Positions 34,743 to 44,352 of a DNA stretch of 64,000 bases are shown piece by piece. Position numbers and translations under genes: made by a program. Location of the stretch: assembly GCF_016745095.1 (NCBI RefSeq), contig NZ_CP067087.1:372001-436000 (forward strand), given 5' to 3'. This stretch comes from Croceicoccus sp. YJ47 (GTDB taxonomy: Bacteria > Pseudomonadota > Alphaproteobacteria > Sphingomonadales > Sphingomonadaceae). The first letter of the stretch is position 1. Each line of letters begins with the position of its first letter. The notes under the pieces were generated by a model that searched no databases, had not been told where the DNA came from, and was given only the letters and a program-made list of their open reading frames with translations.

Positions 34743-35335
34743 TTACCTCCCGTCATCCTTGCGCGCAAGCCGTGCACGCAGGGCCAGCCCATAGATGACG
34801 AGCGCCGTCGCGGCGAAGAAGAACCATTGCACCATGTAGGAGATATGATTGTTGGGCAGATTGTGCGGATCGGGCCGGGCCAGCGGTGCGAGCCCGGCCT
34901 GCGGCGGATCGGCGACGAGCCGGACCCCCATGCCCATGCCGGCGCCACGGTCCCGGTCACAACGCCGCCGTCCCAGGGCCGAACCCCGGGCTGCAGGACC
35001 CAGCCCAGCATGACCTCCGCCTCCCCGCCCCCGCGAAGGCGGCATTGCGCGACCTGGCCCCATCCCTTGCGCCCGTCGCGCGCGGTGGCGCCGATTGCGC
35101 CCTGCTCGACCACCTCGGCGCAATCGACCTGGCTTTGCCGGTAAAGCGCCGCCTCGCTCGCGGTTTCGCTTTGCGGGAAGGGAACGGGCTCGCTTCGGCC
35201 CTGCGCCTGCTCGTAATAGGCGATGATGGCGGTCTTTTCCTGCGCCCGGCGATATTGCCAGATGCCGAGCGCGAACATCACGGCGACCGCCACGCCAACC
35301 ACCAATGTCGCGAATACGGGTATGCGGCGCATCAT
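34743..35335 (-). pseudogene. SURF1-family oxidase assembly protein, frameshifted as sequenced
   Basis: SURF1 proteins help insert heme a into cytochrome oxidase subunit I. The first frame gives MMRRIPVFATLVVGVAVAVM (first membrane helix), LGIWQYRRAQEKTA, and a periplasmic part to PWDGGVVTGTVAP. The family sequence then continues in another frame with MGMGVRLVADPPQAGLAPL, NNHISYMVQWFFFAATALVI and the second helix. The switch lies near 34936-34945 and looks like one missing base; repaired length is 197 residues. The start overlaps the DUF983 stop (ATGATGA). Confidence 0.8.
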
Positions 35336-35739
35336 TCCCCGCCGCCGTCACCGCGCGATTGCGCCTCGCGCGCGCCGCGCCGATATTCCACGATCAGCAA
35401 CGCGCCCTTCGCGAGCCGAAGGCCATAGACCACCATCGCGATCGTCAACGGCACCCAGAGAATGACGTGAACCCAGAACGGCGGGTGAAGCATCTGATCC
35501 ACGACGATGGCGAGGATCGCCATCACCGCGCCGACGATCAGGGTGAGGAAACCGGCGGGCCCGTCGCCGACGTTGAAGCGGGAATAATCAAGCCCGCAAT
35601 GGCCGCATTTATCCGCGAATTGCACCGCGCCCCTGAACATGGTCGGGGCGGCGCATCGGGGGCATTCCCCAAGCGCCGCCGCCTTGATCAGCGAAGCGGG
35701 CGAGCGAGGGCCCGGCCCGTCTTCGGGTGTATCGGTCAT
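35332..35739 (-). CDS. DUF983 family membrane protein
   Basis: A 135-residue protein with an N-terminal zinc-ribbon-like segment (ECPRCAAPTMFRG then KCGHCGLDYSRFN) and two membrane helices near residues 65-110 (FLTLIVGAVMAILAIVVDQM; ILWVPLTIAMVVYGLRLA). DUF983 genes are regularly found between ctaE and surf1 in alphaproteobacteria, so a role in oxidase assembly is probable but unproven. Start and stop overlap both neighbours, indicating tight coupling. Confidence 0.85.
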   Translation of the reverse strand: MTDTPEDGPGPRSPASLIKAAALGECPRCAAPTMFRGAVQFADKCGHCGLDYSRFNVGDGPAGFLTLIVGAVMAILAIVVDQMLHPPFWVHVILWVPLTIAMVVYGLRLAKGALLIVEYRRGAREAQSRGDGGGE

Positions 35740-36560
35740 CAGTGAACCGGCGCGCCCCAACCGCCCCAGACATACACCGCCACGAAGAGGAACAGCCACA
35801 CCACGTCGACGAAGTGCCAGTACCAGGCAGCCGCCTCGAAACCGAAATGCTGACGCGGGGTGAAATCCCCCTTGTAGCTGCGCACGAGCGCGACAATCAG
35901 CATGATCGTCCCGATGATGACGTGCGCGCCGTGGAACCCGGTCGCCATGTAGAAGGCCGAACCATAGGTGTTCTCGCCGAAGGGGAACGGCGCATGCATG
36001 TATTCGTAAGCCTGCACCCCGCTGAAGATCAGACCGAGGATGATGGTCAGCCACAGCCCTTTCTTGAGCCCGTCGCGATCCCCGTGGATCAGCGAATGGT
36101 GCGCCCAGGTCACCGTCGTGCCCGAACACAGGAGGATGAGCGTGTTGAGCAGCGGCAGGTCGAACGGATCCATCACCGCCTCGATCCCCGCGGGCGGCCA
36201 TTGCCCGTCGACCACCTCGGTCAGCGTGGTGGGGAAGAGCGCGAAATCGAAGAACGCCCAGAACCAGCCCACGAAGAACATGACCTCGGACGCGATGAAC
36301 AGGATCATCGCATAGCGCAGGTGCAGCTGCACCACAGGCGTATGGTCGCCGGCGCGCGCTTCCTTGATGATATTGCTGAACCAGCTGTACATGGCGACCA
36401 GCACGCCGATCACGCCAGCGATCAGCACATAGGTGCCGAGCGCCATTTCATGCATGAACATCGCCATGCCGCTCGTGAAGACGAGCAGCGAGAACGACAG
36501 CAGGAACGGCCAGGGGTCCGTCGGCAGAATATGATAATCGTGGTTCTTCGTGCCGGCCAT
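35739..36560 (-). CDS. ctaE: Cytochrome c oxidase subunit III
   Basis: A 273-residue polytopic subunit of the aa3-type oxidase. It has the seven-helix pattern and the subunit III sequences DYHILPTDPWPFLLSFSL, FIASEVMFFVGWFWAFFDFA, TVTWAHHSLIHGDRDGLKK and the C-terminal AAAWYWHFVDVVWLFLFVAV. The start MAGTKNHDYH is preferred to an upstream in-frame codon. It is separated from ctaG by 130 bases in which no gene was seen, and its stop overlaps DUF983. Confidence 0.95.
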   Translation of the reverse strand: MAGTKNHDYHILPTDPWPFLLSFSLLVFTSGMAMFMHEMALGTYVLIAGVIGVLVAMYSWFSNIIKEARAGDHTPVVQLHLRYAMILFIASEVMFFVGWFWAFFDFALFPTTLTEVVDGQWPPAGIEAVMDPFDLPLLNTLILLCSGTTVTWAHHSLIHGDRDGLKKGLWLTIILGLIFSGVQAYEYMHAPFPFGENTYGSAFYMATGFHGAHVIIGTIMLIVALVRSYKGDFTPRQHFGFEAAAWYWHFVDVVWLFLFVAVYVWGGWGAPVH

Positions 36561-36690
36561 GATGCGTATTTCCCCTGAACTTTCAGCCTGAGCGATCAGT
36601 GACGGACCTCGGCGGTCCACAAAATCCTTTGCGCGCCTTTAGCGGCGCCGACGCGCGCGGTCCAGAGCCTTTGCGCCAAAGCGCGCGACG

Positions 36691-37242
36691 TTACTCGTCC
36701 GCATGCGCGTAGAACGTGTAACTGAGCGTGATCTGCTTCAGGTCCCGCGTATCCGGATCGTCGAGAATCGCCGGGTCCACGTAATACAGCACGGGCATGC
36801 GCATTTCCTGCCCCGCCTGCAACGTCTGATCCGTGAAGCAGAAACACTGTATCTTGTTGAAATACTTGCCCGCCTGCACCGGGGACACGTTGAAGCTCGC
36901 CGTACCGGTGATCGGGTGATCGGATTCGTTCTTCGCGAGGAAAATCGCCATGTCGCGCGCGCCAATGGATACGGTATCGGTGGTGTGTTCCGGGCGGAAA
37001 TTCCACGGCATGCCGCGTTCGACATTCGCGTCGAAGCGAATCGACATCGTGTCCTCGGCCACGAAGACCTTCGCCGCCTCGGCCTCGGTCACGCGCTGCG
37101 TCGTGCCGTCGAGCCCGGTCACCTGGCAGAACATCCGGTAGAGCGGCACCGCGGCATAGCCGAGCCCCAGCATGAGCACCGCAACGCCCAGGAATATCAA
37201 TCCGACGCGGCGGTTCCGGTTATCGATCAGATGGGCAGACAT
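36691..37242 (-). CDS. ctaG: Cytochrome c oxidase assembly protein CtaG (Cox11)
   Basis: Delivers copper to the Cu-B site of subunit I. The 183-residue protein has one N-terminal membrane helix (RVGLIFLGVAVLMLGLGYAA). A periplasmic domain follows with PLYRMFCQVTGLDGTTQR, MPWNFRPEH and the copper-binding KIQCFCFTDQTLQAGQEM. It lies between the small membrane protein gene and ctaE, as usual in alphaproteobacteria. Confidence 0.95.
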   Translation of the reverse strand: MSAHLIDNRNRRVGLIFLGVAVLMLGLGYAAVPLYRMFCQVTGLDGTTQRVTEAEAAKVFVAEDTMSIRFDANVERGMPWNFRPEHTTDTVSIGARDMAIFLAKNESDHPITGTASFNVSPVQAGKYFNKIQCFCFTDQTLQAGQEMRMPVLYYVDPAILDDPDTRDLKQITLSYTFYAHADE

Positions 37243-37308
37243 GATCCGATCCCATACGGCAGTTCGGCCCGAATGGCAAAGACGCAGATCACGCGGCGAT
37301 CACCCGAA

Positions 37309-37503
37309 CTACCGACCCGAATTCTGCGCGGCGTCCTGCTCCGCCGCGGCGGCGGCACGGTCCTCCGGCGTCGGGAAACGCACGAAGGTCAGAACAAAAA
37401 ACAGCACGACGAGCCCGACCAGAACGAAGCCGAGCACCTTGTTCCGGCCTTTCTGACGCGCGTGCACTTCGTCGGAATGGCGGCGTTTTTCGTCGGGCGT
37501 CAT
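37309..37503 (-). CDS. Small single-pass membrane protein of the cta operon
   Basis: A 64-residue protein with a charged N-terminus ([20 protein letters not shown]), one membrane helix ([20 protein letters not shown]) and an Ala-rich tail. Its ATG overlaps the ctaB stop (ATGA). Small proteins of this form between ctaB and ctaG are common in alphaproteobacteria and are sometimes called CoxF or CtaF. The role is unknown, presumably oxidase assembly or stability. Confidence 0.75.
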   Translation of the reverse strand: MTPDEKRRHSDEVHARQKGRNKVLGFVLVGLVVLFFVLTFVRFPTPEDRAAAAAEQDAAQNSGR

Positions 37504-38420
37504 GCAATCCATCCATAATTGGCGGCCAGTCGATCCGCGACCAGCACACCGAACAGCGCGAACAGGTAGAGGATCGAGAAGGCGAAGAGACGCTTTTCCG
37601 GCTTCATGGCATCGTCCGGCCCGGAAAACCGCGTGCCCACCGGCACCGCAAGCGCGAAGAATGCCAGCGACAGGATCGCCGCCCCAATGGCGTAGATCGC
37701 GCCCGCCCCGCCGATGAACCATGGCGCCATCGCGACGGGTGCAAGGATCACGGTATAGGCCAGAATCTGGCGGCGGGTGGCCTTCTCCCCGGCAACGACG
37801 GGCATCATCGGAATGCCGACATTGGCATAATCGGTCTTCACAAAAAGCGCGAGCGCCCAGAAATGCGGCGGCGTCCACAAGAAGATAATCGCGAATAGCA
37901 CGACGGGCATGAGCGTAATCTCACCCGTGACCGCCACCCATCCGATCAGCGGCGGAAATGCACCGGCGCCGCCACCGACCACGATATTCTGCGGCGTGCG
38001 CGGTTTCAGCCACATCGTGTAGACCACCGCATAATAGACGATGGAAATGACCAGCAGGATCGCGGCAAGCCAGCCCACGCCCAGCCCCATCACCATGACC
38101 GATCCTGCCGAGAGGGCAATGCCGAAATCCCGCGCGCTGCCGCGTTCCATGCGCCCGGCGGGAAGCGGCCGGTTCGCCGTGCGCTTCATCCCGCCGTCGA
38201 TTTCGGCCTCGTACCACTGATTCAGCGCAGCAGCGCCGCCGGCACCCACGGCGATGCACAATATGGCGGTGAAGGCGATGACCGGATGGATCGATCCGGG
38301 CGCCGCAAGCAAGCCGCACAGGCCCGTAAACACCACCAGCGTCATCACGCGCGGCTTGGTCAGCGCGAGGAAGTCGCGCCAGTGCGTCGGCAGGGCGACG
38401 CTATGGTCTGCGGTGATCAT
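37500..38420 (-). CDS. ctaB: Protoheme IX farnesyltransferase (heme o synthase) CtaB
   Basis: Farnesylates heme b to heme o, the precursor of heme a. The 306-residue UbiA-superfamily protein has [20 protein letters not shown] with the first Asp-rich site, [20 protein letters not shown], and the second site in [20 protein letters not shown]. About nine membrane helices are visible. It lies downstream of ctaD, separated by a 13-base-pair hairpin. Confidence 0.95.
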   Translation of the reverse strand: MITADHSVALPTHWRDFLALTKPRVMTLVVFTGLCGLLAAPGSIHPVIAFTAILCIAVGAGGAAALNQWYEAEIDGGMKRTANRPLPAGRMERGSARDFGIALSAGSVMVMGLGVGWLAAILLVISIVYYAVVYTMWLKPRTPQNIVVGGGAGAFPPLIGWVAVTGEITLMPVVLFAIIFLWTPPHFWALALFVKTDYANVGIPMMPVVAGEKATRRQILAYTVILAPVAMAPWFIGGAGAIYAIGAAILSLAFFALAVPVGTRFSGPDDAMKPEKRLFAFSILYLFALFGVLVADRLAANYGWIA

Positions 38421-38476
38421 GCAGGGGCCTATAGCTGCAAAGGAAGCACGCGCAAAGCCCGGATCGCAAAACCAGA

Positions 38477-38507
38477 GCGCCCCGGCGGAGAGTATCCGCC
38501 GGGGCGC
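38477..38507. terminator. Perfect 13-bp hairpin between ctaD and ctaB
   Basis: GCGCCCCGGCGGA and its exact complement TCCGCCGGGGCGC enclose a five-base loop. It follows the ctaD stop on the minus strand, before ctaB. It may partly terminate or stabilise the ctaCD message, giving more oxidase subunits than assembly factors; this role is inferred. Confidence 0.6.
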
Positions 38508-38534
38508 CGGGTGACTTTGCGCCGAAGGAAGCGA

Positions 38535-40234
38535 TCAATGCGCGTGGGCGTGATCGTCGATTTCGGGCAGCGTTTCGAACTGGTGGAACGGGGGCGGGCT
38601 GGACAGCGTCCATTCCAGCGTGGTCGCACCCTCACCCCAGTAGTTCGGGGCCGGCTTCTTGCCCGCAACGATGGCGTAGATGATGTTCAGGAAGAACACG
38701 CCGACGCTGATCGCCATGATGACATAGCCGACCGACGAGATGTGGTTCCAGTAGCTGAACGCCGGGGTGTAGTCGGGATAGCGGCGCGCCATGCCCTGCA
38801 TGCCAAGGAAGTGCATCGGGAAGAACACGAGGTTCACGCCGATGAAGAAGATCACGAACTGAATCTTCGACAGCAGTTCCGAGTGCCAGCGGCCGAACAT
38901 CTTCGGGAACCAGTAATACCAGCCCGCGAACATGGCGGTCACCGCGCCCAGCGACAGAACATAGTGGAAGTGCGCGACGACATAATAGCTGTCGTGCAGG
39001 TTGTCGTCGACGCCGCCATTCGCCAGCACGACGCCGGTCACGCCGCCCACGGTGAACAGGAAGATGAAGCCCAGCGCCCACCACATCGGCGATTTGAACT
39101 CCAGGCTGCCGCCCCACATGGTGGCGATCCAGCTGAAGATCTTGATGCCGGTCGGCACCGCAATGATCATCGTCGCGGCGGTGAAGTACATCTTTTCGTT
39201 CACCGAGAGGCCGACCGTGTACATGTGGTGCGCCCACACGACGAAGCCGACGACGCCGATCGCGACCATGGCATAGGCCATGCCGAGATAGCCGAAGACG
39301 GGCTTGCGGCTGAAGGTGGAGACGATCTGGCTGATGATGCCGAAGCCCGGCAGGATCATGATGTACACTTCGGGGTGGCCGAAGAACCAGAACAGGTGCT
39401 GATAAAGGACGGGGTCGCCGCCGCCGACGGGATCGAAGAACGTCGTGCCGAAATTACGATCGGTCAGCAGCATGGTGATCGCCGCGGCCAGAACCGGCAA
39501 AGCGAGCAGCAGCAGGAAGGCCGTGACCAGCACCGACCACACGAACAGCGGCATCTTGTGCAGGGTCATGCCCGGTGCGCGCATGTTGAAAATGGTGGTG
39601 ATGAAATTGATCGCGCCCATGATCGAGTAAGCGTAGCAAGGTGCAGCGCGAAAATGGCGAAATCGACCGCCGGCCCGGGCGAACCCGTGGTCGACAGCGG
39701 TGCGTAGACGGTCCAGCCCGTGCCGGCGCCCGTTCCGGTGCCGCCCGGCATGAAGGCCGAGATCATCAGCGAGCAGAAGCCCATGAACGTCAGCCAGAAG
39801 CTGATGTTGTTCATGCGCGGGAACGCCATGTCGGGCGCGCCGATCATGATCGGAACGAACCAGTTGGCGAAACCGCCGATCATGGCCGGCATCACGACGA
39901 AGAACACCATGATGAGGCCGTGCGCGGAAATCAGGACGTTCCACAGGTGCAGCGTCTGGTCGAAATCGACCGCTTCGCCGCCGCCGAGGAACTGCGCCCA
40001 CCAGCCGAGAACCTGGATGCCCGGTTCGGCAAGCTCGGCCCGCATGATGCCCGAAATGCCGCCGCCGATGATGGCCGCGAAGATTGAGAAGATCAGGTAG
40101 AGCGTACCGATGTCCTTGTGGTTGGTGGACATGAACCAGCGCGCGAAGAACGACGGCTTGTGATCGGCATGGCTATGCAGATCGTGCGCGTCGTCATGCG
40201 CGGGATGATGGTCGGGGTGAGCGGTGGTAGCCAT
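38535..40234 (-). pseudogene. ctaD: Cytochrome c oxidase subunit I, frameshifted as sequenced
   Basis: The heme-copper catalytic subunit. The first frame gives 200 residues from [18 protein letters not shown], including [17 protein letters not shown] and a heme a ligand in [12 protein letters not shown], to [10 protein letters not shown]. The second frame carries [20 protein letters not shown], the Cu-B/Tyr site [31 protein letters not shown] and the heme ligands in [14 protein letters not shown]. The join at about 39626-39634 is one base short. The conserved Gly-Ala-Ser before IMGAINF is not encoded either. All other catalytic residues are intact and the operon is complete, so a sequence error is as likely as a true loss. 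Confidence 0.9.
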
Positions 40235-40254
40235 GTCTGGAAACCTTTACCTTC

Positions 40255-41310
40255 TTAGACGGTCGGGGCCGCGGTGGCGGCGGCGCCTTCGGGAGCGGGG
40301 TTGCGGGCACCGGCCGCCCCGGGAATTGCGGACTCGGGCTGCTGAATGCCGGGAATCTCGGTCACGTCGGACGGTTCGTCGCCCAGCGTGCCGCCCGGCT
40401 GCGTCAGCACCCATTGCTCGAACTGCGCACGGGGGAGAGCCTCGACCGCGATCGGCATGTAGCCGTGACGCGCGCCGCAAAGCTCCATGCATTGTCCGTA
40501 ATAGACGCCCGGCTCTTCGACGATCAGCATCTTCTCATTGAGGCGGCCCGGAACCGCGTCGAGCTTAAACCACAGCGAAGGCACGGCGAAGGAGTGGATG
40601 ACGTCCGCACCGATCGTCTGGATCCGGATGGGCTCGCCCACCGGCACAACCAGGCGATTGTCCACGGCGAGCTGCGGCGGCTCGCCATTGGCGATGGCCT
40701 CGTCCTCGTCCATCATGTTCGAGATCACCTCGAAATCGCCGTAATCGGGATAGGTATAGCCCCAGTACCACTGATACCCCGTAACCTTCACGGTCAGGGC
40801 ATCTTCGGGTGCCGTCTCATATTGCTTGGCAAGCAGGTCGATCGAGGGGACCGCGATGCCGAGCAGGATCAGCACGGGGAGCAGCGTCCAGATCACCTCG
40901 ACCACGGTGTTGTGCGCGGTCTTCGACGGCGTCGGGTTCGCGGCGCGGCGATATTTCACCATCACCCACAGCATCAGGAACAGCACGAGCAGCGACACGA
41001 TGACGATCACCGGCATCAGGATCGCATTGTGCATCCACAGGCCATATTCACCGATCGGCGAATATTGGTCCTGGAACCCGATGGCGCCGTCGATCGGCAT
41101 GCCCTTGCCCGGCGTCGGAGCCATGGGCGTGTACGAGCCGGCTAGCGCCGCCTCGGCAACGGGCGCAGCCGCCGGAACCGCGGTAAGCGCGTTTTCGATG
41201 ACGTCAGGTTGGGCAGGCGCAATTGCGGCCAGCACGGTTTGCGGCAGAAATGCCACACCCATGGCGAGACCGAATCCCGCCGTCTTAATCTTGTCAGCCG
41301 CGCGGCGCAT
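40255..41310 (-). CDS. ctaC: Cytochrome c oxidase subunit II
   Basis: Carries the Cu-A centre that receives electrons from cytochrome c. The 351-residue protein has a signal-like N-terminus, two membrane helices (about 95-115 and 135-155), WYWGYTYPDYGDFEVIS, and the Cu-A ligands in YYGQCMELCGARHGYMPIAV with His in DVIHSFAVPSLWF. An Ala/Pro-rich tail follows. ATG 41310 is preferred to GTG 41319. It is the first gene of the cta operon, 20 bases before ctaD. The 250-base gap to the divergent pyrE should hold promoters for both. Confidence 0.95.
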   Translation of the reverse strand: MRRAADKIKTAGFGLAMGVAFLPQTVLAAIAPAQPDVIENALTAVPAAAPVAEAALAGSYTPMAPTPGKGMPIDGAIGFQDQYSPIGEYGLWMHNAILMPVIVIVSLLVLFLMLWVMVKYRRAANPTPSKTAHNTVVEVIWTLLPVLILLGIAVPSIDLLAKQYETAPEDALTVKVTGYQWYWGYTYPDYGDFEVISNMMDEDEAIANGEPPQLAVDNRLVVPVGEPIRIQTIGADVIHSFAVPSLWFKLDAVPGRLNEKMLIVEEPGVYYGQCMELCGARHGYMPIAVEALPRAQFEQWVLTQPGGTLGDEPSDVTEIPGIQQPESAIPGAAGARNPAPEGAAATAAPTV

Positions 41311-41560
41311 GTTGCTCACCAGTTCGCTCGCTTTCCTGCCTGAATCCTAAGGTTCGCGAAGTGCTTCGTCGTGACGGACCATGCCGTCAACCGACATTAT
41401 GGCACGTTTCGCCTCCACTTGCGAGCCAGCCTATACGCGCGCTTGCGGCCTGTCTCAAGCACCTCTAGGGGATATTTTTATCGAGGCGGGGCGCATGGGC
41501 CGCGGCGCAGGCACGCCGGGCCATGCCCCCGCCGCACCGGGATCAAGGCAGACGGAACCC

Positions 41561-42142
41561 ATGAACGAGACCAGCATCCTTGCCGAATTTCGCGCCGCGG
41601 GCGCCCTGCTAGAAGGGCATTTCAAGCTTTCGTCGGGACGACATAGCGCGCATTACCTGCAATGCGCGCGCGTTTTGATGAATCCGGACCGGGCCGCGCG
41701 CCTTGCCGCCGCGCTCGCCGCGAAGCTTCCGCGCGACCTGCGCGCGCGTATCGACAAGGTCGTGTCGCCCGCGATGGGCGGCATCATCATCGGGCAGGAA
41801 ATGGGCCGCGCGCTGGGCCGGGACGCGGTGTTCGTCGAACGGCCGACCGGCACGTTCGAACTGCGCCGCGGGTTCGACATCGCACCCGGCGAAAAAATCC
41901 TGATGGTGGAGGACGTCGTGACCACCGGCCTCTCCAGCCGGGAGGCGATCAAGGCGGTCGAGGACGAAGGCGGCGAGGTCATCGCGCTCGCCAGCCTGGT
42001 CGACCGTTCGGGCGGCGACACCGCGTTCGACATTCCCTTCGTGCCGCTCGTCGAAATCCGCTTTCCCACCTACGCGCCGGATGAAGTTCCCCCGGAACTC
42101 GCCGCGATTCCCGTGACGAAGCCGGGGAGCCGGAAAGCATGA
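41561..42142 (+). CDS. pyrE: Orotate phosphoribosyltransferase PyrE
   Basis: Makes orotidine monophosphate from orotate and PRPP in pyrimidine synthesis. The 193-residue protein has [15 protein letters not shown], the segment [20 protein letters not shown], and the PRPP loop [12 protein letters not shown] (115-126). The start [20 protein letters not shown] is chosen because the longer frame upstream has no similarity. The stop overlaps the pdxJ start (ATGA). Confidence 0.94.
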   Translation: MNETSILAEFRAAGALLEGHFKLSSGRHSAHYLQCARVLMNPDRAARLAAALAAKLPRDLRARIDKVVSPAMGGIIIGQEMGRALGRDAVFVERPTGTFELRRGFDIAPGEKILMVEDVVTTGLSSREAIKAVEDEGGEVIALASLVDRSGGDTAFDIPFVPLVEIRFPTYAPDEVPPELAAIPVTKPGSRKA

Positions 42143-42888
42143 CCGGGCGCAGCCCGACACAGGCGCGTCCGCTGCGGCTCGGCGTCAATATTGACCATGT
42201 CGCGACCATCCGCAATGCGCGCGGCGGCGACCATCCCGACCCGGTCCGTGCGGCGCAGATCGTCGCTTCGGTCGGCGGCGACGGCATCACCGCCCATCTG
42301 CGGGAGGATCGCCGCCACATTCGCGATGCCGATCTGCGCCGGATACAGGATGCGACCGACCTTCCGCTGAACCTTGAAATGGCGGCGACGGAGGAGATGC
42401 TCGCCATCGCCTTGCGCCATGCGCCCCACGCGGCCTGCATCGTTCCCGAAAAGCGCGAAGAGCGCACGACCGAAGGCGGGCTCGACGCCGCGGGGCAGCA
42501 CAACCGGCTTGCGCCCATCTGTGCGCGCCTCGCCGATGCGGGCATCCGCGTCAGCCTTTTCATCGAGCCGGAGGAGCGCCAGATCGAGGCGGCGATGCGG
42601 CTCGGCGCGCCGGTCGTCGAGTTTCACACCGGCGAATATGCCCATGCGACGGGCGATGCGCGCGCGGTCGAACTGAAACGGCTGGCCGACATGGCCGCGC
42701 TTGCCGCCAAGAACGGGATCGAGCCCCATGCCGGCCACGGGCTGACCTATGAAAACGTGATGCCGGTCGCCGCCATTCCGCAGCTCGCGGAGCTCAATAT
42801 CGGGCATTATCTCATTGGCGAGGCGGTGTTCGTGGGGCTGGAAAATGCGGTGCGGCGCATGCGCACGCTCATGGACGAGGCGAGGTAG
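42139..42888 (+). CDS. pdxJ: Pyridoxine 5'-phosphate synthase PdxJ
   Basis: Condenses 1-deoxyxylulose 5-phosphate with 3-amino-2-oxopropyl phosphate to give pyridoxine phosphate (vitamin B6). The 249-residue TIM barrel has [60 protein letters not shown] and [11 protein letters not shown]. It is followed by acpS on the same strand, an order also seen in enterobacteria. Confidence 0.95.
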   Translation: MTGRSPTQARPLRLGVNIDHVATIRNARGGDHPDPVRAAQIVASVGGDGITAHLREDRRHIRDADLRRIQDATDLPLNLEMAATEEMLAIALRHAPHAACIVPEKREERTTEGGLDAAGQHNRLAPICARLADAGIRVSLFIEPEERQIEAAMRLGAPVVEFHTGEYAHATGDARAVELKRLADMAALAAKNGIEPHAGHGLTYENVMPVAAIPQLAELNIGHYLIGEAVFVGLENAVRRMRTLMDEAR

Positions 42889-42952
42889 ACGCGCGCCGAA
42901 CCGTGCAACTTGTCCGTTCCACCGTCATGGTTTTGCCGCTAGACCGCTTGCC

Positions 42953-43381
42953 ATGATCATCGGGATGGGTTCCGACCTTTGCAATATCGACCGCATCGCC
43001 AATTCGCTTTCCCGGTTCGGGCAGCGGTTCGAGAATCGCGTGTTCACCGAGGTTGAGCGGGCCAAGGCCGCGCGGCGCCCCCATACGCAGGCCTGCACCT
43101 ATGCCAAGCGGTTCGCAGCAAAGGAGGCCTTTTCCAAGGCCGTGGGGACCGGCTTTCGCCGCGGCGTCTTCATGAAGGATATCGGCGTGGTGAACGCGCC
43201 GTCGGGCGCGCCGACGCTCGCGCTTTCGGGCGGGGCGGCGGCCCGGCTTGCCGACATGGTCCCGCCGGGACACGAGGCGAAAGTGCATCTTACCATGACC
43301 GACGACCATCCCTGGGCGCAGGCCTTCGTCATTATCGAGGCGCTGCCCACGCCCGCCACCGCGCAGGACACCCGCGCGTGA
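42953..43381 (+). CDS. acpS: Holo-[acyl-carrier-protein] synthase AcpS
   Basis: Transfers phosphopantetheine from CoA to acyl carrier protein. The 142-residue protein has the Mg2+-binding [15 protein letters not shown] and the second motif [19 protein letters not shown]. The start at MIIGMGSD is the typical N-terminus. Its stop overlaps the GTG start of lepB, suggesting coupled translation. Confidence 0.94.
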   Translation: MIIGMGSDLCNIDRIANSLSRFGQRFENRVFTEVERAKAARRPHTQACTYAKRFAAKEAFSKAVGTGFRRGVFMKDIGVVNAPSGAPTLALSGGAAARLADMVPPGHEAKVHLTMTDDHPWAQAFVIIEALPTPATAQDTRA

Positions 43382-44292
43382 GCGAGAGCACGATGCCGCC
43401 CCCCGCCCCGCAGGCGCCGGTCGCCTTCGAAAAGGACGAGCCGGTCGACTGGCGGCGGGAGATCACAGGGCTGGCCCTGATGCTGCTCGCGGTGATCGGC
43501 TTTCACTCGCTGGTGGCGAAACCGTTCTACATTCCGTCGATCTCGATGATGCCGAACCTTCTCGTCGGCGACCGGCTGGTGGTGAGCAAATATCCCTATG
43601 GCTGGTCGTGGGTGTCGGCCTCGTTCCATGCGCTTCCCCGGTCCGACATGCGCGTGCTGGGCCGGACGCCGGAATATGGCGATATCGTCATCGTCAGCCC
43701 GCCGCACGCCAAGGAAGACTGGATCAAGCGGGTCGTCGCCCTGCCCGGCGACCGCATCGCCATTCGCGACGGGCGCATCGTGCTCAACGGCCGGATGATC
43801 GCGCAGGACGCCGAACCGCCGGTGCAGATCGACGCCGACGATGCCCAGACATGCAATGGCGTGCCGTGCCTTGCCGCCTTCGCACCCTATCGCACCCGTT
43901 TGCCGAGCGGGCGCTCGGTCTACGAACTGCCGACTTATCGCGAGACTTTGCCCAATGGCGCGTCCTATCTGATCGTCGACCACATCAGCCAGAAGCTCGA
44001 CAACCGGCCCGAGATCACGATTCCGGCAGGCCATGTCTTTCTCATGGGCGACAATCGGGACCATAGCGCCGACAGCCGCGAAACGCTGCCGGGCGTCGGG
44101 CTTGGCGGGCCGGTGCCGCTGTCCGACATCGGGGGCCGGGCCGAATTCGTGACCTTCTCGCTCGACGGGAGCGAGGGGTGGAACCCGCTGTCCTGGTTCG
44201 GCGCGCTGCGCGATGGGCGTGCCCTCGGCACTCTGCGCCCGCCGATCCGCCCGGCGCAACGTGCCGGGGAAGCGCACCTCGCCGCACGCTGA
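43378..44292 (+). CDS. lepB: Signal peptidase I LepB
   Basis: Cleaves signal peptides of exported proteins at the periplasmic face of the inner membrane. The 304-residue protein (GTG start; ATG 43393 possible) has one N-terminal membrane helix, the catalytic Ser56 in [16 protein letters not shown], and the Lys116 base in [20 protein letters not shown]. The box [17 protein letters not shown] follows. A C-terminal extension is common in this group. Confidence 0.93.
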   Translation: MSESTMPPPAPQAPVAFEKDEPVDWRREITGLALMLLAVIGFHSLVAKPFYIPSISMMPNLLVGDRLVVSKYPYGWSWVSASFHALPRSDMRVLGRTPEYGDIVIVSPPHAKEDWIKRVVALPGDRIAIRDGRIVLNGRMIAQDAEPPVQIDADDAQTCNGVPCLAAFAPYRTRLPSGRSVYELPTYRETLPNGASYLIVDHISQKLDNRPEITIPAGHVFLMGDNRDHSADSRETLPGVGLGGPVPLSDIGGRAEFVTFSLDGSEGWNPLSWFGALRDGRALGTLRPPIRPAQRAGEAHLAAR

Positions 44293-44352
44293 TCCGCGGC
44301 GACGGGCGGACACCACGCTTGTAAAGGCATTTCATTGCGTTAAACCGCGTCA

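Noticed and set aside
41356-41368. Short inverted repeat CGAAG-TG-CTTCG upstream of ctaC
   Set aside because: Five-base arms in GC-rich DNA are expected often by chance and there is no further support.
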